Part shown: piece after piece, positions 31,538 to 40,955 of the stretch | Layout: each line of letters starts with the position of its first letter | Numbering within the stretch: the first letter of the stretch is position 1 | From: Seminavis robusta | Lineage: Eukaryota; Bacillariophyta; Bacillariophyceae; Naviculales; Naviculaceae | Assembly (NCBI GenBank): GCA_903772945.1 | Contig: CAICTM010000607.1 | Location: forward strand, 1-56,815 | DNA length: 56,815 nucleotides | Reading direction: 5' to 3' | Position numbers and translations under genes: made by a program | The notes under the pieces: generated by a model | The model's database searches: none | What the model was told of the DNA's origin: nothing | What the model saw: the letters and a program-made list of their open reading frames with translations, nothing else

Positions 31538-32270
31538 ACTACCAGGCGGAGCCTTGTTGGGGTTGGCTCCGTTTCAGTTGCCTTGGCAGAACCAGTTGCA
31601 GCACTCACACTACCAGAGGAGCCTTGTTGGGGTTGCCTCCGTTTCAGTTGCCTTGGCAGAACCAGTTGCAGCACTCACACTACCAGGAGGAGCCTTGTTG
31701 GGGTTGGCCTCCGTTTCAGTTGCCTTGGCAGAACCAGTTGCAGCACTCACACTACCAGGAGGAGCCTTGTTGGGGTTGCCTCCGTTTCAGTTGCCTTGGC
31801 AGAACCAGTTGCAGCACTCACACTACCAGGAGGAGCCTTGTTGGGGTTGGCCTCCGTTTCATTGCCTTGGCAGAACCAGTTGCAGCACTCACACTACCAG
31901 GAGGAGCCTTGTTGGGGTTGGTTGCAGCACTCACACTACCAGGAGGAGCCTTGTTGGGTTGGCCTCCGTTTCAGTTGCCTTGGCAGAACCAGTTGCAGCA
32001 CTCACACTACCAGGAGGAGCCTTGTTGGGGTTGGCCTCCGTTTCAGTTGCCTTGGCAGAACCAGTTGCAGCACTCACACTACCAGGAGGAGCCTTGTTGG
32101 GGTTGGCCTCCGTTTCAGTTGCCTTGGCAGAACCAGTTGCAGCACTCACACTACCAGGAGGAGCCTTGTTGGGTTGGCCTCCGTTTCAGTTGCCTTGGCA
32201 GAACCAGTTGCAGCACTCACACTACCAGGAGGAGCCTTGTTGGGGTTGGCCTCCGTTTCAGTTGCCTTGG
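31524..32270 (-). repeat. 72-bp minisatellite, 12 copies, coding on the minus strand
   Basis: Copies begin (plus strand, GTTGCAGCACTCACACTACC) at 31524, 31595, 31665, 31737, 31808, 31879, 31921, 31992, 32064, 32136 and 32207, with a partial unit before the last. The intact unit is 72 bp and encodes 24 residues on the minus strand (SAATGSAKATETEANPNKAP + PGSV). Actual spacings are 71, 70, 72, 71, 71, 42, 71, 72, 72 and 71. Most length losses are single bases in TTGGGG or TTGGCC runs, and one copy lacks 30 bp. The total offset is not a multiple of three, so the reading frame is not kept across the array. Plus-strand frames of up to 452 codons here are shadows of the period. Confidence 0.88.
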
Positions 32271-32988
32271 CGGATGTTTCAGTTGCTTTGGCGGATGTTG
32301 CCTTGGTGGATGTTGCCTTGGTGGATGTCATCTGCTTGGCTGCCTCATTTTCGGTAGGCTCATTTTCGGTAGGCTCGGAAGGTTGTTGGAAGTGGATTTT
32401 CCTGGGTGCTTTCCCACCCGTGGACTTTCTTGCCAGCCGCTTAAATTGTCCACTGGGCATCTTAGCAATGCGTTGTTCTGTAGACGCAGAAGCTTGAGTA
32501 GGGGTGACATTAGGGGTGACAGAGGCAACTTCAGACACCGAAGCTGGAGGAGCTGGAACAGGGGCGACTTCAGACACAGAAGCTGGAGGAGCTGGAGGAG
32601 CATCGTCATCAAGTAGATTGATGCTTGACACTGGTTCGATCACTGTACAATTTGTTGGTTTTTTCTCCAGCATATTGTACAGGTCGCGTGGGATTCTTGA
32701 ATTGTTAGCTACATCCAGTTTATTCAACAAACCTTGCAAGGCAGCATCATCAACTTCTGACAGCTTGACACGGACCAACTGCCTCTGCTCTGCTTCTTGG
32801 AGTGTTCCTTGTAAGACAGGCTGGTCATCCTCTCCAAGAATGGTGACAAAAGTTGCACCAATGAGGTTTTGGGGCGGGTGACGTGTTTTCTTCTTCTTCC
32901 CGTTGGCTTTACTTGCAGCCGCGGATGCTGCAGTCTTCACCTTTGTACTTGCTCGCCTGCCCCTGGGGGGAGGTTTGGTAGATGTCAT
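32146..32988 (-). CDS. N-terminal part of the minisatellite-split protein
   Basis: 280 residues from ATG 32988 (MTSTKPPPRGRR). A basic Ala/Lys leader is followed by a compact part (NLIGATFVTILGEDDQPVLQ, LVRVKLSEVDDAALQGLLNK, NSRIPRDLYNMLEKKPTNCT) that may be folded but matches no family I know. Next come a Pro/Ala/Val repeat (APPASVSEVA, three times) and a Thr/Lys/Ala repeat (SAKATETSAKATE) that runs into the 72-bp minisatellite. The frame ends at a stop right after the first one-base deletion in the array, giving an unnatural end (NPTRLLLVV). Together with the 30191-31537 part it probably formed one protein of 800 or more residues. Either the assembly has repeat errors or the gene is broken. 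Confidence 0.6.
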   Translation of the reverse strand: MTSTKPPPRGRRASTKVKTAASAAASKANGKKKKTRHPPQNLIGATFVTILGEDDQPVLQGTLQEAEQRQLVRVKLSEVDDAALQGLLNKLDVANNSRIPRDLYNMLEKKPTNCTVIEPVSSINLLDDDAPPAPPASVSEVAPVPAPPASVSEVASVTPNVTPTQASASTEQRIAKMPSGQFKRLARKSTGGKAPRKIHFQQPSEPTENEPTENEAAKQMTSTKATSTKATSAKATETSAKATETEANPNKAPPGSVSAATGSAKATETEANPTRLLLVV

Positions 32989-33015
32989 CAGGTTGATGGG
33001 TTGGAATAAATACAA

Positions 33016-33770
33016 AGTAGGAGAGGAGCGAAGGGGGGGCTACTTGCAATGGTGGCTACTTATTGCGAAGATGAAGACTGAAGAATGATTGCGTTCAATG
33101 AAGACTGAAGTTCAATGAAGACTGAAGAAACCGGATTGTGCGAGATTGGAGAGATTGAATGAATGAATGAATGAACGAGATTGGAGAGATCGAATGAATG
33201 AAGAAACCGGATTGTGACGCAAAGCAAGCAATGCAAAGCAAGCTTTCCGTCCACGATCAGTTGTAGCTAGTTGCCACGATATCAGATCTCATCGGCTGGA
33301 GTTGTAGCTAGTTGCCACGATGCTGGAGTTGTAGCTAGTTGCCAAGATACGGTGGTAGGTGGAGTTGTAGCTAGTTGCCAAGATACGGTAGATAGTACAT
33401 GTACAGGTGATAGTACTAGCCAGCTAGCTAGCTATCCTGGCTTCTCGTGATGGCTGGCTATCCATCAGAATATCTGATGGCTGACTATCCATCAGATCGT
33501 GATGGATCTGATGGCTGGCTATCCATCAGATATTCTCGTGCTGGCTGGCTATCACGATAGCTGGAATGGATAGAGCTATCGTGATGATCCATGCCAGCAT
33601 AGCTATCGTGATGGCAGCTATCGTGATGGCAGGCTGTGATATTGTGGTGATGGCGTGATGGCCAGCCGTGGGTAGAAGCAGGGGGTAACGTGGAAGTCTT
33701 CACGTTGGAAGTCTGTTGTTTTGGCGAAAGCTGTTGTTTTGGCGAAAGCAGCATCGGCCTAGCCTAGATG
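33016..33770. other. intergenic with several tandem and palindromic repeats
   Basis: 33140-33215 holds a duplicated GATTGGAGAGAT..GAATGAATGAA unit. 33258-33385 holds four copies of GGAGTTGTAGCTAGTTGCCA followed by (A/C)CGAT or AGATACGGT. 33440-33660 is a nested series of inverted repeats built on GATGGCTGGCTATCCATCAGA and AGCTATCGTGATGG. No gene is supported. Confidence 0.55.
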
Positions 33771-33920
33771 TCTCACTTTGTCTCACTTTGTCTCACTTTG
33801 TCTACCAATGTCTCACTTTGTCTACCAAATGTCTCACTTTGTCTCACTTTGTCTCATTTTGTCTCACTTTGTCTCACTTTGTCTACCCAATGTCTCACTT
33901 TGTCTCACTTTGTCTACCGA
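33771..33920 (+). repeat. TCTCACTTTG 10-bp tandem array, right-hand copy
   Basis: Same 10-bp unit and same variant order as at 23562-23732: three TCTCACTTTG, TCTACCAATG, one TCTCACTTTG, TCTACCAAAT. The 67 nt 33768-33834 are identical to 23578-23644 and in the same orientation, 10,190 bp apart. The array then continues with further TCTCACTTTG copies and ends near 33920 at TCTACCGAATG. Confidence 0.85.
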
Positions 33921-35540
33921 ATGCCTGGAGACATTTTGCTATGTCTCCGGTCTTGCAATGTCTAAGAATGTCACCAAAGTGGGGAAGGTCTACTTCGGTC
34001 CTTGAGTAATGTTTGACACAGCATCGCCAAAACAAGTTGGCCGGGCCAAACAGGCGGTAGTTGGGAACTTTTGGGACAAAATGCCGAGTAACCCAGCGTG
34101 TCAACAGTTGGCTAGCAGTTGTTGTGGGAAAACTAAAAGTGCTCAAATCGCCACTCTCATCCAGGTCTCCGTGTCCGATCATGAATTTCTTTGAAACCCG
34201 CTTCGAGGATAGTCACTGGAGTTTCCGTGGCTAGTAGCTAGACTACGTACACGTAGTCCTTCTGGACACACCCCAGAGCGGTTGGCTTGGCATGATGCCT
34301 GAGTTAGTACATCTACGTTGAATACCGACTGATATTTTCCAGTGATGCTCTGATGCATCGCTAAGGAACTGCACATACGTTGTTGTGAAGCTTTGCAAGT
34401 ACAGTACTTCAACTCAGCCAGCTGAAGCAACATTGGTTGGTGCTAGAAACGGAGTTGAAGAACTGTGCTGCTCCTCTCAAGAGCAAGCAATCTCGCACAA
34501 GACAGGGCAAAAGAAAACCCCAAGAAGAACCTATAAACAACACAAAGGGTGCGCAATAAGTAAGTGTATCAGTTACCGTCGTAGCTAGCTAGCTAGAGCA
34601 CGAAATCAGTGGCTTGACAACGTCAGTACTTGAAATAGCGACAACTTCGGGGGTCCTAGCTGCCTCCGTTCGTTCATGACAAGCTCTTTCGCCCAGTGCA
34701 AAGATGTGGACTACGTTAGTCTACTTACGCCCTTGAAAAATGTGATGGAGATGAAAGATTGATCATCATCTTCTCAGACCTTGGGGTACCGTAGTGGCTG
34801 GTGGAGCGAGGTGATGACGACTGGGATGATCGGAGGACCTGGCTGGCTGGCTGGCTGGCTTCGAACTGCTCACTTGTGGTGGTGCTGACAAAGCCGCTGT
34901 GTGTTTCCTGTTCCCGCCTGAATTTGAGCCTTCTGGCAACTCAAAGGAGAGCTTGAGAGAGTACAAAATAGGGGATGGGACCTACTGTGGGATTTCCTGT
35001 GACTGCTGCCGCTGGACTGGTGAAGATGTGCCGTGCAGTACTACTGAGACTTTGGTGGAACAATTTGATTGAGCCTGATAACTTAGAATACAGACGCCAG
35101 TGAGAGCCCTAGGAAGATGATGGTGTCGGTACATCTAGCTAGCGCTCTCTTGAATGGATATTACAGCCACAGCACCATGATTGACACCTTGAAGGGCGGC
35201 AAAACTATGGGTTAGATTGTTGTCCGTACCGGCCGGTATCTTAACCTTCACGCCGGTCCTGTGCGGTACTGTAGTCAATCAGCTCAGCCGAATAATCGAA
35301 CTATTCAATCGAATTAACCCAAGCTCTACTGTATTTCAATCACCGACTCTTTTGAGGTGGGCACGGATCCCATTTAGAAATTTCGGTTCACGTGTGCCGC
35401 AGGGCGGATGCCACGGATTGCACCAAGAGATCACCACCTTCAACAAGCATTCTCGTTGGCTCCTTCATTTTTGTGGTTGTTTCTTTCCTTCCCTCTACGA
35501 CTGTACACCCTTGAGCTCTAACTAGCTAGCAAAAGCAAAG
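33921..35540. other. intergenic, 5' region of the Rab gene
   Basis: About 1.6 kb without a supported gene. CTGGCTGG repeats lie at 34839-34862 and CTAGCTAGCTAG at 34580. An open frame at 35217-35525 (102 codons) has no recognisable features and probably overlaps the Rab 5' UTR. Confidence 0.4.
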
Positions 35541-36161
35541 ATGTCCTCCCGCCCCGTGGCTGCAGCTCTTCCTGCCTCGGATGTCCGCAAGTACAAGTTG
35601 GTATTTTTGGGTGACCAAGAGTCAGGCAAGACGAGCATTATTCAACGAGCGATCGATGACACGTTTCCCAAGCGGTACTTGGCGACAGTCGGTGTGGATT
35701 TTGTGAGCAAGACGATGAAGATCCCCAATGAAGATGACGACGGCGAATCGAAATCCGACCCGCGTCACGTCAAGCTTCAACTGTGGGATACGGCGGGTCA
35801 AGAACGGTTCAAAGCGAGCATTCCATCGTATATTCGTGATTCGCACGTGGCGGTGATTACCTTTGATATTAGCAATCGCGAGCAATTCGACAATATTCAA
35901 AAGTGGATCAAGGAAGTACGGGAAATTCGGGGAGATGATGTCGTCATTTGGTTGGTCGCTACTAAAGTCGACATGCCATTGTATGATCGAAAGGTGTCTT
36001 GGTTGGAAATGGAAAAGACGGCACTGCAATCCAAAACCGAATTCATGCAAGTGTCTGCCAAAGCTGGTTATAATATTCGAGAATTGTTTTATGAAATGAC
36101 ACAGAAATTACCAAGAGTACAGGCAGAAACCAAACTCACCACCAGTTCGGCAAGGTTCTAG
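35541..36161 (+). CDS. Rab6-like small GTPase, atypical (no C-terminal Cys, TKxD motif, interswitch insert)
   Basis: 206 residues, ATG 35541. The GTPase motifs are P-loop GDQESGKTS, switch I ATVGVDFVSKT, switch II LQLWDTAGQERF followed by KASIPSYIRDSHVAVITFDI, and SAK in QVSAKAGYNIRELF. The YKLVFLGDQ start and IPSYIRDS are typical of Rab6/RabH, which act in Golgi and retrograde vesicle traffic. Three oddities are visible. The base-binding NKxD motif is TKVD (WLVATKVDM). An acidic insert of about 13 residues (NEDDDGESKSDPRH) sits between switches I and II. The protein ends KLTTSSARF without the one or two C-terminal Cys needed for geranylgeranylation. A missed 3' exon could supply the Cys; otherwise the protein would be soluble. 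No intron is needed in the region shown. Confidence 0.88.
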   Translation: MSSRPVAAALPASDVRKYKLVFLGDQESGKTSIIQRAIDDTFPKRYLATVGVDFVSKTMKIPNEDDDGESKSDPRHVKLQLWDTAGQERFKASIPSYIRDSHVAVITFDISNREQFDNIQKWIKEVREIRGDDVVIWLVATKVDMPLYDRKVSWLEMEKTALQSKTEFMQVSAKAGYNIRELFYEMTQKLPRVQAETKLTTSSARF

Positions 36162-37560
36162 AATACACACAAACAAAAAACATACACACACACACACAAC
36201 AACGGATGGAAGCTTTGGGTGAGCAGGGGAGCCTTCGAATAATATTCAAAATGAATGGAAAATGTATGACCAAGTGCCAGCCAGTACGGTACACACAAAA
36301 GAGGATCACAAACAACAACAACCAGGCTATCTTTTTCCCAATTTGTGGCAGCCACTCAAGAGAAATGTAACGACTAGTATTGCTAATTTTGGTTGTCTTA
36401 TCTATTTGGTCTCTCTGCATGTTTGATGGATGGGTGGATGCCTGGATGCCTGCCTGCCTGCCTGCCTGCATTGATTCAATTATTTCTTTGTGGGTGCAAT
36501 GTACTGTACGGTTACTCATCTGCCTTTTTCAGGATCCTCCACCGTGCCGTGAAGGTACTATCTCATCTTGATTCTGCGGTACACTACGAATCAATCAAAG
36601 ACTTCATGTTCGTGTCAGCTCTGCCATTTCCCACTCGTTCTTGGCTTGTTGGCCGACTTTGTTTGGTACGTACTGTAGTTTTGACTACAAGCGTTCTACA
36701 AACTTGCTCCTCTTGCTAGCTAGTAGAGATACTGTAGAGGCTGGACTCGACTCGGTGGTCCTCTGCCTCGAACGACGAGCGGACTACTACCGGTACACAC
36801 GAACAGCCTTTTACCAAGAAGTGCAGCACTTGCCGGTGCCTGCATTTTGCTTGTCCCCGCGTTCTCATCCCGTACTGTGCCGGGATGCTAGAGTTGATTA
36901 CGTCTGGAAAGGCAGCTCACAAGTCGTTTACAAAAAGTCTTGGCTGGGAAAGATTCAGCTCGGTCTCGGCACAACTCGCTCGACTGGCTGGCTGGTTTAG
37001 CTGTTACTACAGTGCCGGTACCAGGTACCGGTAGCACATTACGAACCACTCGTCCTCGAGGCGAATGCTATCAATGCTTCCGGGGAAAAGAGCTTTCGTG
37101 CCGTCCTTGTGCAGTACCGTACTGTACCGGTACGGTAGCGAGAGCCTCTTAGCTAGCTAGGATCCTGAGCAACTGTGCTCAAATCTCGAAGGAAGGAAAG
37201 ACAGTTGTGAAAGTAGACTACCGTACGACTGTACGGTGCCGGCCTCTTCGCACCACCCCGAGTCGAGTCTACTCGAAACCTCGAACCTTCTCCTCCAAAG
37301 AGCCGTTTCCGAAAAAGTCGAAATCGAATCTTGTTTCACTCCGGACTCGCCACGAGAAAACACCGCTGTCCACTTTTTATTGATGGTTTGGTTGAGTCGA
37401 CTAGCTGTCGTCTCGCCTCTCTTGTCTTGCCTACCACCAGTTAGAACGTTTGGAGCATCGTTGCGTCGACTGTCCATGCTCAAGAGGACCATGCCGTTCT
37501 GCCGTTCGTTTGCTTCCGTTGTCGGTTCTTCAAAATGTTGTCGCAGACGGCCGGTTGGCT
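36162..37560. other. gene-poor region, part 1
   Basis: No supported gene. A CA-repeat lies just after the Rab stop (36165-36200), a GCCT tetranucleotide run at 36445-36466, and a dense cluster of GTACCGGTAC-type palindromes at 37010-37140 (for example GTGCCGGTACCAGGTACCGG). Open frames up to about 119 codons lack domains. Confidence 0.4.
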
Positions 37561-37614
37561 AGTTGATGTTGGTTGGTCGGTCGGTTGTTCAAGATTGCAA
37601 GGCACAGGTTGGAA

Positions 37615-37705
37615 GGCTGCTCCGAATGCTTCGTGAAGTCATTGGCGTGAAGCAGGATTGTATACTCGGAACCGATTTGTACTCGGGAAGCATTCGGGTG
37701 CAGCC
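37615..37705. repeat. hairpin element, copy 1
   Basis: 5' arm GGCTGCTCCGAATGCTTC pairs with 3' arm GAAGCATTCGGGTGCAGCC with one mismatch and one bulge, around a loop of about 54 nt. The loop contains GGCGTGAAG and ATTTGTACTC, which are shared in part with copy 2. Confidence 0.6.
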
Positions 37706-38980
37706 TGGCGGTCCGTAGGTTGCTTGGTTGCTTGGTCAAGTGTTCGGAAAAGAGTCGGAGCGACTTTCGAGAGACCCCGAGGACAGCTTTGGTCACGGTA
37801 GTTCCTTGCTGTCTCGCTGGAAAAGGTGGCTTCTTGCGGCGGTTCCAGTGTGTTGGGTCGTCCTCGTGCAAGCTGAGTTGTGGCGGGTGGTTGGGTCCTT
37901 TCGGCGGCGTAGAACCAAACCACCTTCTTCCCAGTCCAAGAGCCTTTCGGCACCTTCTTCGAGCACCAGTACCTTCGAGTCGAGTCGAGTCGAGTCGAGT
38001 CAAAGAACCGCCAACCGAAACCTTCTGGAAGCTGGGCATGCTTTTGCGGAAAAGTTGGGCGGGACACTCTTGATAGAACCTTCCTTTCCTTTTGCGGTGG
38101 CTTTTCTTCCTTTTCCAGTTGGTCGGTCGGTCAAGACGGCGCAGAGTGTCTGTTGGAACTCGAGCGATTAAACGAGAGACCCTGGCCGACAGTTTGGTCG
38201 AAGTGGTTCCTCCTCTTCCTTTCCGGTGGCTCTTCTTTGGCAAGACCTACTGTAGGCTCTTCCTTTCCTTTGTGGTAGCAGCCAGCTACAAAAACCACCT
38301 TCTTCGAGTCCAAGAGCCTTCCGGCATCTTCTTCGAGTCCAAGAGCACCACCTTACTCTTGCAAGTGGCACACGTGGAGCAGCAGTGAGTTGTTCATCAA
38401 AAACGCACAGGTACGGTCCGCTAGTGAACGGCATGCATGCATGACATTATTAATTCTTTGCTCCTTGCGAGTCAACATAAACGGCGTTGGAAGTGGAGGG
38501 GGTGGAAACTTTACAAAGCCTATCCTTCTTCACTTCGCTGAACCAAAGTGGCATGCATGCATGCGCCTTGCTTTTGCTTTTGTTCTCAGCTCAAGTCTAA
38601 CCTCTTTCTTGTTCCATTCTGCCTTTTCTTCTTAGAGACAAACAACGACAAGTCGAGATCAGCCGTCTCCGTCTTCTTAGACAACGTCCCAGTCTCTTCT
38701 TCCTGTTGGTTCTCTGGGTTGGTCGGTCGGCAATCAAATCGGAAAGTCTCTTGGGAGGTTTCAATTTCGACATGATTATCCAAGAGTTCTACAACCTTGT
38801 CCTTGGTGGTTCCTGTTGGTGGTTCCTGCTGCTGCTTGCTGATGTTGGTGGTCCCTGGGGCTGCTGCTGGTGGTGGTGGTCCCTGTGGTGGTTCCTGTGG
38901 TTTTGTTTGGTTGGTTGCCTAGTGCTCATTGCCTAGTGCTTGGTTGGCTGGGAGCAGGGATTGTGGTAGTGATTGTTGCA

Positions 38981-39066
38981 GGCTGCTCGAGTGCTTCTTT
39001 AAAGGCATGACATGAAGAAGTAATTCTCCTCGGATTGGATTTGTACTGAGAAGCATTCGGAGCAGC
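38981..39066. repeat. hairpin element, copy 2
   Basis: 5' arm GCTGCTCGAGTGCTTCT pairs with AGAAGCATTCGGAGCAGC with one G-T pair and one bulge. The loop has GACATGAAGAAGTA, close to GACGTGAAGAAGTA of copy 3, and ATTTGTACTG, close to copy 1. Confidence 0.6.
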
Positions 39067-39293
39067 AAAGTTTCACTGCTACCTGTCTCTTTGTCTCTTG
39101 GTGGTTCCTTCCGTGGTTCCTTCCGTGATGTCATGCCAGAACCTTAGACACAGTCTCAACCTCATTTTTTATATCTGAGCATGCTGGTTGTTTGACGGTC
39201 CATCCTTGGTCTCCTGGTTTGGCTACTCCTTTTGTCAATCTCCTTGACTCCTTTGGCATTCTCCCTGGCTAACAATGCGTCTGCTTCGAGGTA

Positions 39294-39790
39294 CTGCATG
39301 CAATAGCACCAGTCGGGCAGCTGATCGAGTAAAACAGCAACCTGCAACCATATGAAAGCTGGGGATCTTCAAGGAGAGCCCAGCGGAATTTGGCCAGGCA
39401 GCATGTCGGTTTGGTCGTTTGTTGAAGACGAAGACGAAGACCACTCCAGCATGCAATAGCACCAGTCGGGCAGCTGATCGAGTCAACAGCAACCTGCAAC
39501 CATATGAAAGCTGGGCGATCTTCACAGGAGAGCCCAGCGGAAATTTGGCCAGGCAGCAGTGTCGGTTTGGTCGTTTTGGTTGAAGACGAAGACAAGACCC
39601 ACTCCAGCATGCAATAGCACCAGTCGTCAGCTGATCGAGTCAAACAGCAACCTGCAACCATATGAAAGCTGGGCGATCTTCAAGGAGAGCCCAGCGGAAA
39701 TTTGGCCAGGCAGCAGTGTCGGTCTGGTCGTTTGGTTGAAGACGAAGACGAAGACCCACTCCAGCATGCAATAGCACCAGTCGGGCAGCT
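39294..39790. repeat. 157-bp tandem repeat, about 3.2 copies
   Basis: The phrase CAATAGCACCAGTCG..CAGCTGATCGAGT recurs at 39301, 39454, 39612 and 39769 (spacings 153, 158 and 157). Within each unit come CAACCTGCAACCATATGAAA, a GAGAGCCCAGCGGAA block and GAAGACGAAGAC. Single-base gains and losses break all reading frames between units, so it is not coding. Confidence 0.85.
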
Positions 39791-40587
39791 GATCGAGTCA
39801 AACAGGTACGGTACACCTGCGTTTTTCACATGCAGAAGTTTCAACACCAACAAACCACCCACTTCAGCCTAGAGCTGTTGGCTGCTCATCCCAGCCCAGA
39901 CCGCTAGTGGGCCCGTGGTGTCGTTTCATGTTCCAGTCTCATCATCATCAACCATCACATCACAACAGGTACGGTCCACGAGTACGCATGCAGGCATGTC
40001 ATTAGTAGTTCTTTACTCTTGCGAGTCAGCATTCGTGTTGGAAGCTTCCAGGGGCACTCGAGAGTGTGTTCCTGATTGTCTTCGCTGAGGAAAGTGACAT
40101 GCAGTGCATGCGGCAAAATGGTGCTTTGCTCTTTAGTTTGCTCTCAGCTCAAGTCTCACCATTCCCTTGTTGCCCTTGCTCTTCTTAATTTGTTAGGTTA
40201 GGCAATGCACAAGCTCACAAGGCACCGGGTAGTCTACCATTGGACCGTCGTCTTAGCTACATGGGCCGCCGTTGCGGTTGCTGCCGTTGTTGACGGTTGC
40301 CTTCGCGGTTCTTGACCGTTGCCGTTGTTGACGGTTGCCTTTGCTGTGATGCTGAGCACTTTTGAGGTCGCGTTTAAACCGACGAAGCTGGTTTGAAGTC
40401 CGTCGGCCGTGCCTGTTGGCTTCACTTTTGGCAACGCTCCTTGGCGCGGGAGTCCACTGTTTGGTGGTTCGTGTGAATCAGAGCTGACTCCTCTTTCCAA
40501 GCTAGTGCATTTCAACCTGCTTTTCTGTTCCTGTGGAGCTCATTGTTGGTGGTTCACTGTTTGGTGGTTCCTGTGACATGCCAGCCA
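39791..40587. other. gene-poor region, part 3
   Basis: Includes the diverged second copy (39966-40180) of the 38405-38625 block and short repeats of GCCGTTGTTGACGGTTGCCTT at about 40280-40345. No gene is supported. Confidence 0.4.
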
Positions 40588-40955
40588 AGTGGACCGCAAT
40601 GTCCAAGCAAAACTAGGGGACGAGTTGCCTTTGCCAGCCAGACAAGTGGACCGCAATGTCCAAGCAAAACTAGGGGACGAGTTGCCTTTGCCATCTTGTG
40701 GACCGCAAAGTCCGAGAAAAACTAGTGCATGTGGACCGCAATGTCCGAGAAAAAATAGAAACACCAGCCACGTGGACCGCAATGTCCAAGCAAAACTAGG
40801 GGACGAGTTGCCTTTGCCATCTTGTGGACCGCAAAGTCCGAGAAAAACTAGTACATGTGGACCGCAAAGTCCGAGAAAAACTAGTGCATGTGGACCGCAA
40901 TGTCCGAGAAAAAATAGAAACATGTGGACCGCGATGTCCGAGAAAAACTAGGCGG
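40588..40955. repeat. GTGGACCGCAATGTCC array, nine copies
   Basis: GTGGACCGCAA(T/A)GTCC(A/G)AG starts at 40589, 40646, 40698, 40731, 40772, 40824, 40857, 40890 and 40924. Spacers are of three kinds: a short 33-bp form with AAAAACTAGTGCAT, a long form with CAAAACTAGGGGACGAGTTG, and one with AAAAAATAGAAACA. Unit lengths of 33-57 bp and degenerate units argue against a CRISPR array. Frames on both strands are repeat artefacts. Confidence 0.85.

Larger units (their letters stand above)
37561..39200. other. gene-poor region, part 2: diverged internal repeats
   Basis: Contains a CGAGT microsatellite (37976-38001), recurrent TTCCTTTCCTTTTGCGGTGG and GTCCAAGAGCCTT phrases, GGTGGTTCCTG repeats and two of the three related hairpins. 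The block 38405-38625 is repeated, diverged, at 39966-40180. A minus-strand frame of 237 codons (37530-38243) exists but has no domain and its composition follows the repeats, so I do not call it. Confidence 0.4.

Noticed and set aside
31139..32616. Plus-strand frames of 452, 363 and 324 codons
   Set aside because: All three plus frames are open only because of the 72-bp period. The minus strand carries consistent charge-biased sequence on both sides, so the plus frames are shadows.
35217..35525. 102-codon frame just upstream of the Rab gene
   Set aside because: No domain, ends a few bases before the Rab ATG and is better explained as promoter/5' UTR.
37530..38243. 237-codon minus-strand frame
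   Set aside because: Composition follows local repeats, overlapping frames on both strands are equally open, and no domain is visible.
40540..40951. Frames on both strands (LFLGHCGPHALV- and DRNVQAKLGDEL-type repeats) or a CRISPR-like array
   Set aside because: The repeat unit and spacers are both repetitive and vary in length (33-57 bp), spacers are not unique, and this is a eukaryotic genome. A degenerate tandem repeat explains it.
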